Shown here: piece by piece, positions 51,881 to 64,000 of the stretch
Layout: every line of letters begins with the position of its first letter
Position numbering within the stretch: the stretch's first letter is position 1
Origin: Coriaria nepalensis
Taxonomy: Eukaryota; Streptophyta; Magnoliopsida; Cucurbitales; Coriariaceae
Assembly: GCA_027186245.1 (NCBI GenBank)
Contig: CP114482.1
Coordinates: forward strand, 16,263,209 to 16,327,208
DNA: 64,000 nt
Direction of reading: 5' to 3'
The notes under the pieces: generated by a model
What the model was told of the DNA's origin: nothing
Seen by the model: the letters and a program-made list of their open reading frames with translations, nothing else
The model's database searches: none
Translations under genes and position numbers: made by a program

Positions 51881-54800
51881 TTACATAACTTGTAATTAAT
51901 CTATTGAAGACAACAATGCATTATTTTAGCATTAAAAAGCATATCACTCAGTCTTTTCAATCATTAAATTGTTTGAAGGCACTTCGAACCAATTCTCTTT
52001 TTGCATTTAAAACGCGACTTTCGTGCATAACTCGCAATTGATCTATTGATGGCAACTATGCCTTTTTTAGCGTTCAAGTCATATTTTTGCGTCTTTTTTA
52101 GTCATTAAATCATTCTAAATAACTTCGTATGAAATTTAGCATTTAAACATGACTTTCGTGCATAACTTGCAGTTGATCTATTATAGGCAACAATGCATTT
52201 GTTTAGCCTTCAAGTCATGTCATTGAGTCTCTTCTAGTCATTAACTCATTCTAAATTAGTTCGAACGAATTCTATTTTCGCCCTTCAAATATTATTTTCT
52301 TACATAACTTGTAATTAATCTATTGAAGACAGTAATGCATTATTTTAGCATTAAAAAGCATATCACTCAGTCTTTTCAATCATTAAATTGTTTGAAGGCA
52401 CTTCGAACCAATTCTCTTTTTGCATTTAAAACACGACTTTCGTGCATAACTTGCAATTGATCTATTGATGGCAACTATGCCTTTTTTAGCGTTCCAGTCA
52501 TATTTTTGCGTCTCTTTTAGTCAGTAAATCATTCTAAATTACTTCGAACGAAATTCGGCCTTTAAACATGACTTTCGTGCGTAACTTGCAGTTGATCTAT
52601 TGAAGGCAACAATGCATTTGTTTAGCCTTAAAGTCATGTCATTGAGTCTCTTTTAGTCATTAAATCATTCTAAATTAATTCGACCGAATTCTATTTTCGC
52701 CCTTCAAACATTATTTTCTCACATAACTTGCAATTAATCTATTGAAGACAACAATGCATTATTTTAGCATTAAAAAGCATATCACTCAGTCTGCTCAATC
52801 ATTAAATTGTTTGAAGGCACTTCGAACCAATTCTCTTTTTGCATTTAAAACGCGACTTTCGTGCATAACTTGCAATTGATCTATTGATGGCAACTATGCC
52901 TTTTTTAGCGTTCAAGTCATATTTTTGCGGCTCTTTTGGTCAGTAAATCATTCTAAATCACTTCGAACGAAATTCGGCATTTAAACATGACTTTCGTGCA
53001 TAACTTGCAGTTGATCTATTATAGGCAACAATGCATTTGTTTAGCCTTAAAGTCATGTCACTGAGTCTCTTCTAGTCATTAAATCATTCTAAATTAGTTC
53101 GAACGAATTCTATTTTCGCCCTTCAAATATTATTTTCTTACATAACTTGCAATTAATCTATTGAAGACAACAATGCATTATTTTAGCATTAAAAAGCATA
53201 TCACTCAGTCTTTTCAATCATTAAATTGTTTGAAGGCACTTCGAACCAATTCTCTTTTTGCATTTAAAACGCGACTTTCGTGCATAACTTGCAATTGATC
53301 TATTGATGGCAACTATGCATTTTTTAGCGTTCGAGTCATATTTTTGCATCTCTTTTAGGCAGTAAATCATTCTAAATCACTTCGAACGAAATTCGGCCTT
53401 TAAACATGACTTTCGTGCGTAACTTGCAGTTGATCTATTGAAGGTAACAATGCATTCGTTTGGCCTTAAAGTCATGTCATTGAGTCTCTTTTAGTCCTTA
53501 AATCATTCTAAATTAGTTCGAACGAATTCTATTTTCGCCCTTCAAATATTATTTTCTTACATAACTTGTAATTAATCTATTGAAGACAACAATGCATTAT
53601 TTTAGCATTAAAAAGCATATCACTCAGTCTTTTCAATCATTAAATTGTTTAAAGGCACTTCGAACCAATTCCCTTTTTGCATTTAAAACGCGACTTTCGT
53701 GCACAACTTGCAATTGATCTATTGATGGCAACTATGCCTTTTTTAGCGTTCAAGTCATATTTTTGCGTCTTTTTTAGTCAGTAAATCATTCTAAATCACT
53801 TCGTATGAAATTTGGCATCTAAACATGACTTTCGTGCATAACATGCAATTGATCTATTATAGGCAACAATGCATTTGTTTAGCCTTAAAGTCATGTCACT
53901 GAGTCTCTTCTAGTCATTAAATCATTCTAAATTAGTTCGAACGAATTCTATTTTCGCCCTTCAAATATTATTTTCTTACATAACTTGTAATTAATCTATT
54001 GAAGACAACAACGCATTATTTTAGCATTAAAAAGCATATCACTCACCCTTTTCAATCATTAAATTGTTTGAAGGCACTTCGAACCAATTCTCTTTTTGCA
54101 TTTAAAACGCGACTTTCGTGCACAACTTGCAATTGATCTATTGATGGCAACTATGCCTTTTTTAGCGTTCAAGTCATATTTTTGCGGCTCTTATAGTCAG
54201 TAAATCATTCTAAATCACTTCGAACGAAATTCGGCCTTTAAACATGACTTTCGTGCGTAACTTGCAGTTGATCTATTGAAGGCAACAATGCATTTGTTTA
54301 GCCTTAATGTCATGTCATTGAGTCTCTTTTAGTCATTAAATCATTCTAAATTAATTCGACCGAATTCTATTTTCGCCCTTCAAACATTATTTTCTTACAT
54401 AACTTGCAATTAATCTATTGAAGACAACAATGCATTATTTTAGCATTAAAAAGCATATCACTAAGTCTTTTCAATCATTAAATTGTTTGAAGGCACTTCG
54501 AACCAATTCTCTTTTTGCATTTAAAACGCGACTTTCGTGCACAACTTGCAATTGATCTATTGATGGCAACTATGCCTTTTTTAGCGTTCAAGTCATATTT
54601 TTGCGGCTCTTATAGTCAGTAAATCATTCTAAATCACTTCGAACGAAATTCGGCCTTTAAACATGACTTTCGTGCGTAACTTGCAGTTGATCTATTGAAG
54701 GCAACAATGCATTTGTTTAGCCTTAAAGTCATGTCATTGGGTCTCTTTTAGTCATTAAATCATTCTAAATTGATTCGACCGAATTCTATTTTCGCCCTTC

Positions 54801-54889
54801 AAACATTATTTTCTTACATAACTTGCAATTAATCTATTGAAGACAACAATGCATTATTTTAGCATTAAAAAGCATATCACTCAGTCTTT

Positions 54890-55600
54890 TCAATCATTAA
54901 AATGTTTGAAGGATCTTCGAACCAATTCTCTTTTTGCATTTAAAACGCGACTTTCATGCATAACTTGCAATTGATCTATTGATGGCAACTATGCCTTTTT
55001 TAGCATTCAAGTCATATTTTTGCGGCTCTTATAGTCAGTAAATCATTCTAAATCACTTCGAACGAAATTCGGCCTTTAAACATGACTTTCGTGCGTAACT
55101 TGCAGTTGATCTATTGAAGGCAACAATGCATTTGTTTAGCCTTAAAGTCATGTCATTGAGTCTCTTTTAGTCATTAAATCATTCTAAATTAATTCGAACG
55201 AATTCTATTTTTGCCCTTCGAACATTATTTTCTTACATAACTTGCAATTAATCTATTGAAGACAACAATGCATTATTTTAGCATTAAAAAGCATAAGTCT
55301 TTTCAATCATTCAATTGTTTGAAGGCACTTCGAACCAATTCTCTTTTTGCATTTAAAACGCGACTTTAGTGCATAACTTGTAATTGATCAATTGATGGCA
55401 ACTATGCATTTTTTAGCGTTCGAGTTATATTTTTGCATCTCTTTTAGTCAGTAAATCATTCTAAATCACTTCGAACGAAATTCGGCCTTTAAACATGACT
55501 TTCCTGCGTAACTTGCAGTTGATCTATTGAAGGTAACAATGCATTCGTTTGGCCTTAAAGTCATGTCATTGAGTCTCTTTTAGTCCTTAAATCATTCTAA
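54890..55600 (+). repeat. Segment related to 62.0-62.7 kb at an offset of 7116 bp
   Basis: AAAATGTTTGAAGGATC (54899 and 62015) and the six-base loss giving GCATAAGTC (55291 and 62407) lie exactly 7116 bp apart, about 17 trimers. Both regions also share TTTCATGCATAAC, TTTAGCATTCAAG and GCGGCTCTTATAG. This is a long-range copy inside the array. Between the two markers some sites differ, such as GCGTAACTTG versus GCGTAGCTTG, and the B monomer in the right-hand copy is of the GGTAACAATGCATTCG type. Confidence 0.7.
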
Positions 55601-56059
55601 ATTAGTTCGACCGAATTCTATTTTCGCCCTTCAAATATTATTTTCTTACATAACTTGTAATTAATCTATTCAAGACAACAATGCATTATTTTAGCATTAA
55701 AAAGCATATCACTGAGTCTTTTCAATCATTAAATTGTTTGAAGGCACTTCGAACCAATTCTCTTTTTGCATTTAAAACGCGACTTTCGTGCACAACTTGC
55801 AATTGATCTATTGATGGCAACTATGCCTTTTTTAGCGTTCAAGTCATATTTTTGCGTCTCTTTTAGTCAGTAAATCATTCTAAATCACTTCGAACGAAAT
55901 TCGGCCTTTAAACATGACTTTCGTGCGTAACTTGCAGTTGATCTATTGAAGGCAACAATGCATTTGTTTAGCCTTAAAGTCATGTCATTGAGTCTCTTTT
56001 AGTCATTAAATCATTCTAAATTAATTCGACCGAATTCTATTTTCGCCCTTCAAACATTA

Positions 56060-58338
56060 TTTTCTTACATAACTTGCAATTAATCTGTTGAAGACAATAA
56101 TGCATTATTTTAGCATTAAAAAGCATATCACTCAGCCGTTTCAATCATTAAATTGTTGGAAGGAACTTCGAACCAATTCTCTTTTTGCATTTAAAACGCG
56201 ACTTTCGTGCATAACTTGCAATTGATCTATTGATGGCAACTATGCCTTTTTTAGCGTTCAAGTCATATTTTTGCGGCTCTTATAGTCAGTAAATCATTCT
56301 AAATCACTTCGAACGAAATTCGGCCTTTAAACATGACTTTCGTGCGTAACTTGCAGTTGATCTATTGAAGGCAACAATCCAATTGTTTAGCCTTAAAGTC
56401 ATGTCATTGAGTCTCTTTTAGTCATAAAATCATTCTAAATTAATTCGACCGAATACTATTTTCGCCCTTCAAACATTATTTTCATACATAACTTGCAATT
56501 AATCTATTGAAGACAATAATGCATTATTTTAGCATTAAAAAGCATATCACTCAGTCTTTTCAATCATTAAATTGTATGAAGGAACTTCGAACCAATTCTC
56601 TTTTTGCATTTAAAACGCGACTTTCGTGCACAACTTGCAATTGATCTATTGATGGCAACTATGCATTTTTTAGCGTTCGAGTCATATTTTTGCATCTCTT
56701 TTAGTTAGTAAATCATTCTAAATCACTTCGAACGAAATTCGTCCTTTAAACATTACTTTCGTGCGTAACTTGCAGTTGATCTATTGAAGGCAACAATGCA
56801 TTTGTTTAGCCTTAAAGTCATGTCATTGGGTCTCTTTTAGTCATTAAATCATTCTAAATTAATTCGACCGAATTCTATTTTCGCCCTTCAAATATTATTT
56901 TCTTACATAACTTGTAATTAATCTATTGAAGACAATAATGCATTATTTTAGCATTAAAAAGCATATCACTCAGTCTTTTCAATCATTAAATTGTTTGAAG
57001 GAACTTCGACCCAATTCTCTTTTTACCTTTAAAACGCGACTTTCGTGCGCAACTTACAATTGATCTATTGATGGCAACTATGCCTTTTTTAGCGTTCGAG
57101 TCATATTTTTGCATCTCTTTTAGTCAGTAAATCATTCTAAATCACTTCGAACGAAATTCGGCCTTTAAACATGACTTTCGTGCGTAACTTGCCGTTGATC
57201 TATTGAAGGCAACAATGCATTTGTTTAGCCTTAAAGTCATGTCATTGAGTCTCTTTTAGTCATTAAATCATTCTAAATTAATTCGACCGAATTATATTTT
57301 CGCCCTTCAAACATTATTTTCTTACATAACTTGCAATTAATCTGTTGAAGACAATAATGCATTATTTTAGCATTAAAAAGCATATCACTCAGCCTTTTCA
57401 ATCATTAAATTGTTGGAAGGAACTTCGAACCAATTCTCTTTTTGCATTTAAAACGCGACTTTCGTGCATAACTTGCAATTGATCTATTGATGGCAACTAT
57501 GCCTTTTTTAGCGTTCCAGTCATATTTTTGCGGCTCTTATAGTCAGTAAATCATTCTAAATCACTTCGAACGAAATTCGGCCTTTAAACATGACTTTCGT
57601 GCGTAACTTGCAGTTGATCTATTGAAGGCAACAATGCAATTGTTTAGCCTTAAAGTCATGTCATTGAGTCTCTTTTAGTCATTAAATCATTCTAAATTAA
57701 TTCGACCGAATTCTATTTTCGCCCTTCAAACATTATTTTCATACATAACTTGCAATTAATCTATTGAAGACAATAATGCATTATTTTAGCATTAAAAAGC
57801 ATATCACTCAGTCTTTTCAATCATTAAATTGTAAGAAGGAACTTCGAACCAATTCTCTTTTTGCATTTAAAACGCGACTTTCGTGCACAACTTGCAATTG
57901 ATCTATTGATGGCAACTATGCATTTTTTAGCGTTCGAGGCATATTTTTGCATCTCTTTTAGTTAGTAAATCATTCTAAATCACTTCGAACGAAATTCGTC
58001 CTTTAAACATTACTTTCGTGCGTAACTTGCAGTTGATCTATTGAAGGCAACAATGCATTTGTTTAGCCTTAAAGTCATGTCATTGGGTCTCTTTTAGTCA
58101 TTAAATCATTCTAAATTAATTCGACCGAATTCTATTTTCGCCCTTCAAATATTATTTTCTTACATAACTTGTAATTAATCTATTGAAGACAATAATGCAT
58201 TATTTTAGCATTAAAAAGCATATCACTCAGTCTTTTCAATCATTAAATTGTTTGAAGGAACTTCGAACCAATTCTCTTTTTACATTTAAAACGCGACTTT
58301 CGTGCGCAACTTGCAATTGATCTATTGATGGCAACTAT
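56060..58338 (+). repeat. 1257/1258-bp (three-trimer) copy pair
   Basis: About 1020 bp at 56060-57080 recur at 57317-58338. Shared rare variants are AATCTGTTGAAG (56085 and 57342), TTGTTGGAAGGAAC (about 56153 and 57410), CATACATAACTTG, TTTTAGTTAGTAAATC, ATTCGTCCTTTAAAC (about 56738 and 57996), CATTGGGTCTC and GTGCGCAACTT. Private differences such as AGCCGTTTC versus AGCCTTTTC and TTGTATGAAGG versus TTGTAAGAAGG show moderate age. Confidence 0.78.
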
Positions 58339-61300
58339 GCCTTTTTTAGCGTTCAAGCCATATTTTTGCGGCTCTTATAGTCAGTAAATCATTCTAAATC
58401 ACTTCGAACGAAATTCGGCCTTTAAACATGACTTTCGTGCGTAACTTGCCGTTGATCTATTGAAGGCAACAATGCATTTGTTTAGCCTTAAAGTCATGTC
58501 ATTGAGTCTCTTTTCGTCATTAAATCATTCTAAATTAATTCGATCGAATTCTATTTTCGCCCTTCAAACATTATTTTCTTACATAACTTGCAATTAATCT
58601 ATTGAAGACAATAATGCATTATTTTAGCATTAAAAAGCATATCACTCAGTCTTCTCAATCATTAAATTGTTTGAAGGAACTTCGAACCAATTCTCTTTTT
58701 GCATTTAAAACGCGACTTTCGTTCATAACTTGCAATTGATCTATTGATGGCAACTATGCCTTTTTTAGCGTTCAAGTCATATTTTTGCGGCTCTTATAGT
58801 CAGTAAATCATTCTAAATCACTTCGAACGAAATTCGGCCTTTAAACATGACTTCCGTGCGTAACTTGCAGTTGATCTATTGAAGGCAACAATGCATTTGT
58901 TTAGCCTTAAAGTCATGTCATTGAGTCTCTTTTAGTCATTAAATCATTCTAAATTAATTCGACCGAATTCTATTTTCGCCCTTCAAACATTATTTTCTTA
59001 CATAACTTGCCATTAATCTATTGAAGACAACAATGCATTATTTTGGCATTAAAAAGCATATCACTCAGTCTTTTCAATCATTAAATTGTTTGAAGGCACT
59101 TCGAACCAATTCTCTTTTTGCATTTAAAACGTGACTTTCGTGCATAACTCGCAATTGATGTATTGATGGAAACTATGCCTTTTTTAGCGTTCCAGTCATA
59201 TTTTTGCGTCTTTTTTAGTCAGTAAATCATTCTAAATCACTTCGTATGAAATTTGGCATTTAAACATGACTTTCGTGCGTAACTTGCACTTGATCTATTG
59301 AAGGTAACAATGCATTTGTTTAGCCTTAAAGTCATGTCACTGAGTCGCTTCTTGTCATTAAATCAGTCTAAATTAGTTCGAACGAATTCTATTTTCGCCC
59401 TTCAAATATTATGTTCTTACATAACTTGTAATTAATCTATTGAAGACAACAATGCATTATTTTAGCATTAAAAAGCATATCACTCAGTCTTTTCAATCAT
59501 TAAATTGTTTGAAGGCACTGCGAACCAATTCTCTTTTTGCATTTAAAACTCGACTTTCGTGCATAACTTGCAATTGATCTATTGATGGCAACTATGACTT
59601 TTTTAGTGTTCAAGTCATATTTTTGCATCTCTTTTAGTCAGTAAATCATTCTAAATCACTTCGAACGAAATTCGGCCTTTAAACATGACTTTCGTGCGTA
59701 ACTTGCACTTGATCTATTGAAGGTAACAATGCATTTGTTTAGCCTTAAAGTCATGTCATTGAGTCTCTTTTAGTCTTTAAATCATTCTAAATTAATTCGA
59801 CCGAATTCGATTTTTGCCCTTCAAACATTATTTTCTTACATAACTTGTAATTAATCTATTGAAGACAACAATGCGTTATTTTAGCATTAAAAAGAATATC
59901 ACTCAGTCTTTTCAATCATTAAATTGTTTGAAGGCACTTCGAACCAATTCTCTTTTTGCATTTAAAACGCTACTTTCGTGCATAACTTGCAATTGATCTA
60001 TTGATGGAAACTATGCCTTTTTTAGTGTTCAAGTCATATTTTTGCGTCTCTTTTAGTCAGTAAATCATTCTAAATGACTTCGAACGAAATTCGGCCTTTA
60101 AACATGACTTTCGTGCGTAACTTGCAGTTGATCTATTGAAGGCAACAATGCATTTGTTTAGCCTTAAAGTCATGTCATTGAGTCTCTTTTAGTCATTAAA
60201 TCATTCTAAATTAATCCGACCGAATTCCATTTTCGCCCCTCAAACATTATTTTCTTACATAACTTGCAATTAATCTATTGAAGCCAACAATGCATTATTT
60301 TAGCATTAAAAAGCATATCGCTCAGTCTTTTCAATATTAAATGGTTTGAAGGCACTTCGAACCAATTCTCTTTTTGCATTTAAAACGTGACTTTCATGCA
60401 TAACTCGCAATTGATGTATTGATGGCAACTATGCCTTTTTTAGCGTTCAAGTCATATTTTTGCGTCTTTTTTAGTCAGTAAATCATTCTAAATCACTTCG
60501 TATGAAATTTGGCATTTAAACATGACTTTCGTGCATAACTTGCAGTTGATCTATTATATGCAACAATGCATTTGTTTAGCCTTAAAGTCATGTCACTGAG
60601 TCTCTTCTAGTCATTAAATCATTCTAAATTAGTTCGAACGAATTCTATTTTCGCCCTTCAAATATTATTTTCTTACATAACTTGTAATTAATCTATTGAA
60701 GACAACAATGCATTATTTTAGCATTAAAAAGCATATCACTCAGTCTTTTCAATCATTAAATTGTTTGAAGGCACTTCGAACAAATTCTCTTTTTGCATTT
60801 AAAACGCGACTTTCGTGCATAACTTGCAATTGATCTATTGATGGCAACTCTGCATTTTTTAGCGTTCAAGCCATAGTTTGCGTCTCTTTTAGTCAGTAAA
60901 TCATTCTAAATCACTTCGTATGAAATTCGGCATTTAAACATGACTTTCGTGCATAACTTGCAGTTGATCTATTATAGAGAACAACGCATTTCTTTAGCCT
61001 TAAATTCATGTCACTGAGTCTCTTCTAGTCATTAAATCATTCTAAATTAGTTCGAACGAATTCTATTTTCGCCATTCAAATATTATTTTCTTACATAACT
61101 TGTAATTAATCTATTGAAGACAACAATGCATTATTTTAGCACTAAAAAGCATATCACTTAGTCTTTTCAATCATTAAATTGTTTGAAGGCACTTCGAACC
61201 AATTCTTTTTTTGCATTTAGAACGCCATCTTCATGCATAATTTGCAATTGATCTACTGATGGCAACTATGCATTTTTTTAGCTTTAAAGTCATATTTTTG

Positions 61301-62229
61301 CGTCTTTTTTAGTCAGTAAATCATTCTAAATCACTTCGTATGAAATTCGGCATTTAAACATGACTTTCGTCCATAACTTGCAGTTGATCTATTATAGGCA
61401 ACAATGCATTTGTTTAGCCTTAAAGTCATGTCACTGAATCTTTTCTAGTCATTAAATCATTCTAAATTAGTTCGAACGAATTCTTCTTTCGCCCTTCAAA
61501 TATTATTTTCTTACATAAGTAATAATTAATCTATTGAAGACAACAATGCATTATTTTAGCATTAAAAAGCATATCAGTCAGTCTTTTCAATCATTAAATT
61601 GTTTGAAGGCACTTCGAACCAATTCTCTTTTTGCATTTAAAATGCGACTTTCGTGCATAACTTGCAATTGATCTATTGATGGCAACTCTTCCTTTTTTAG
61701 CGTTCAAGCCATATTTTTGCATCTCTTTTAGTCAGTAAATCATTCTAAATCATTTCGAACGAAATTCGGCCTTTAAACATGACTTTCGTACGTAACTTGC
61801 AGTTGATCTATTGAAGGCAACAATGCATTTGTTTAGCCTTAAAGTCATGTCATTGAGTCTCTTTTAGTCATTAAATCATTCTAAATTAATTCGACCGAAT
61901 TCTATTTTCGCCCTTGAAACATTATTTTCTTACATAACTTGCAATTAATCAATTGAAGACAACAATGCATTATTTTAGCATTAAAAAGCATATCACTCAG
62001 TCTTTTCAATCATTAAAATGTTTGAAGGATCTTCGAACCAATTCTCTTTTTGCATTTAAAACGCGACTTTCATGCATAACTTGCAATTGATCTATTGATG
62101 GCAACTATGCCTTTTTTAGCATTCAAGTCATATTTTTGCGGCTCTTATAGTCAGTAAATCATTCTAAATCACTTCGAACGAAATTCGGCCTTTAAACATG
62201 ACTTTCGTGCGTAGCTTGCAGTTGATCTA

Positions 62230-63060
62230 TTGAAGGTAACAATGCATTCGTTTGGCCTTAAAGTCATGTCATTGAGTCTCTTTTAGTCCTTAAATCATTC
62301 TAAATTAATTCGAACGAATTCTATTTTTGCCCTTCAAACATTATTTTCTTACATAACTTGCAATTAATCTATTGAAGACAACAATGCATTATTTTAGCAT
62401 TAAAAAGCATAAGTCTTTTCAATCATTCAATTGTTTGAAGGCACTTCGAACCAATTCTGTTTTTGCATTTAAAACGCTACTTTAATTGCATAACTTGCAA
62501 TTGATCTATTGATGGCAACTATGCATTTTTTAGCGTTCGAGTCATATTTTTGCATCTCTTTTAGTCAGTAAATCATTCTAAATCACTTCGAACGAAATTC
62601 GGCATTTAAACATGACTTTCCTGCGTAACTTGCAGTTGATCTATTGAAGGTAACAATGCATTCGTTTGGCCTTAAAGTCATGTCATCGAGTCTCTTTTAG
62701 TCCTTAAATCATTCTAAATTAATTCGAACGAATTCTATTTTTGCCCTTCAAACATTATTTTCTTACATAACTTGCAATTAATCTATTGAAGACAACAATG
62801 CATTATTTTAGCATTAAAAAGCATAAGTCTTTTCAATCATTCAATTGTTTGAAGGCACTTCGAACCAATTCTGTTTTTGCATTTAAAACGCTACTTTAAT
62901 TGCACAACTTGCAATTGATCTATTGATGGCAACTATGCCTTTTTTAGCGTTCAAGTCATATTTTTGCGTCTCTTTTAGTCAGTAAATCATTCTAAATCAC
63001 TTCGAACGAAATTCGGCCTTTAAACATGACTTTCCTGCGTAACTTGCATTTGATCTATTG
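62230..63060 (+). repeat. Two neighbouring 414-bp trimers with shared deletions
   Basis: Two successive units share GGTAACAATGCATTCG with TTTGGCC, TAGTCCTTAAATC, the six-base loss in C giving GCATAAGTC (62407 and 62821), AATTCTGTTTTTGC and the one-base insertion in CTACTTTAATTGCA. The step is 414 bp because of the loss of six and gain of one. The second unit differs at CACAACTTGC and returns to the A1 CCTTTTTTAG form. A related C with the same six-base loss is at 55291. Confidence 0.78.
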
Positions 63061-63983
63061 AAGGTAACAATGCATTCGTTTGGCCTTAAAGTCATGTCAT
63101 TGAGTCTCTTTTAGTCCTTAAATCATTCTAAATTAGTTCGACCGAATTCTATTTTCGCCCTTCAAATATTATTTTCTTACATAACTTGTAATTAATCTAT
63201 TGAAGACAACAATGCATTATTTTAGCATTAAAAAGCATATCACTCAGTCTTTTCAATCATTAAATTGTTTGAAGGCACTTCGAACCAATTCTCTTTTTGC
63301 ATTTAAAACGCGACTTTCGTGCATAACTTGCAATTGATCTATTGATGGCAACTATGCCTTTTTTAGCGTTCAAGTCATATTTTTGCGGCTCTTATAGTCA
63401 GTAAATCATTCTAAATCACTTCGAACGAAATTCGGCCTTTAAACATGACTTTCGTGCGTAACTTGCAGTTGATCTATTGAAGGCAACAATGCAATTGTTT
63501 AGCCTCAAAGTCATGTCATTGAGTCTCTTTTAGTCATTAAATCATTCTAAATTAATTCGACCGAATTCTATTTTCGCCCTTCAAACATTATTTTCATACA
63601 TAACTTGCAATTAATCTATTGAAGACAATAATGCATTATTTTAGCATTAAAAAGCATATCACTCAGTCTTTTCAATCATTAAATTGTTTGAAGGCACTTC
63701 GAACCAATTCTCTTTTTGCATTTAGAACGCCAACTTCATGCACAATTTGCAATTGATCTATTGATGGCAACTATGCATTTTTTTAGCTTTAAAGTCATAT
63801 TTTTGCGTCTTTTTTAGTCAGTAAATCATTCTAAATCATTTCGAACGAAATTCGGCCTTTAAACATGACTTTCGTACTTAACTTGCAGTTGATCTATTGA
63901 AGGCAACAATGCATTTGTTTAGCCTTAAAGTCATGTCACTGAGTCTCTTCTAGTCATTAAATCATTCTAAATTAGTTCGAACG

Positions 63984-64000
63984 AATTCTATTTTCGCCCT
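63984..64000 (+). repeat. Truncated monomer C at the right window edge
   Basis: The last 17 bases are the start of a monomer C (AATTCTATTTTCGCCCT). The array therefore continues to the right of the window. Confidence 0.93.

Larger units (their letters stand above)
1..64000 (+). repeat. Satellite array of about 153 head-to-tail 419-bp A-B-C trimers
   Basis: The whole window is one tandem array. Aligning the recurring start of monomer A gives positions 420, 838, 1257, 1676, 2095 and 2514, a step of 418-419 bp, and the same step continues to the end. Each 419-bp unit holds three related monomers of about 142, 135 and 142 bp. All copies face the same way; I saw no inversion, no foreign insertion, no telomere-type short repeat and no unique DNA. 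Spacing of B starts from 135 to 63849, corrected for the indels listed here, gives about 153 units. The sequence is AT-rich. Multi-monomer units of this kind are typical of centromeric and pericentromeric satellites in animals and plants, so that location is an inference. The array continues beyond both edges, so its true size is unknown. No gene is supported anywhere in it. Confidence 0.97.

Noticed and set aside
1..64000. CRISPR array
   Set aside because: The repeat is about 140/419 bp and has no short repeat alternating with unique spacers; the whole unit recurs.
1..64000. Rho-independent terminators or bacterial promoters in the AT-rich T runs
   Set aside because: The T runs recur in every A monomer with no GC-rich hairpin before them and no genes nearby.

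Overview
The window is a single, uninterrupted array of satellite DNA. No gene, RNA gene, transposon or unique sequence is visible from base 1 to base 64000, and the array runs off both ends. The building block is a trimer of about 419 bp, made of three diverged monomers read in the same direction: A (about 142 bp), B (about 135 bp) and C (about 142 bp). About 153 A-B-C trimers are laid head to tail, all on the + strand as defined here. Counting one A monomer by hand gives about 34% G+C. Such an array points to a eukaryotic chromosome, most likely a centromeric, pericentromeric or other heterochromatic block. I do not recognise the monomer as a named satellite, so I do not name a species or group; it is not the human alpha satellite.

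The trimers are grouped into larger duplications. From 1 to about 6.4 kb they form a mixed array with short local copies. A block of 1258 bp (three trimers) is repeated about 3.2 times from about 6.41 to 10.44 kb. A three-trimer copy pair follows at about 10.26-12.46 kb, then a nearly perfect 2514-bp (six-trimer) tandem duplication at about 11.83-16.94 kb. From about 18.70 to 37.60 kb lies the largest event: a 9454-bp block present twice in tandem, with only four single-base differences found by eye. It carries rearranged monomers (an A/A partial duplication, a B/A fusion and a 12-bp duplication) in both copies. From 37.6 to 64 kb the array is again a mosaic, with five-trimer copies at about 40.6-44.2 kb, interleaved copies at about 46.8-51.3 kb, a three-trimer copy pair at about 56.1-58.3 kb and 414-bp copies near 62.2-63.0 kb.

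The parts work together only as a sequence family. The copies are kept similar by unequal exchange and gene conversion in register with the 419-bp trimer. A short dyad, AATTCG-NN-CGAATT or a decayed form of it, lies at the monomer junctions and is the best candidate for a protein-binding site. The only longer reading frames are by-products of the repeat and are not annotated as genes.
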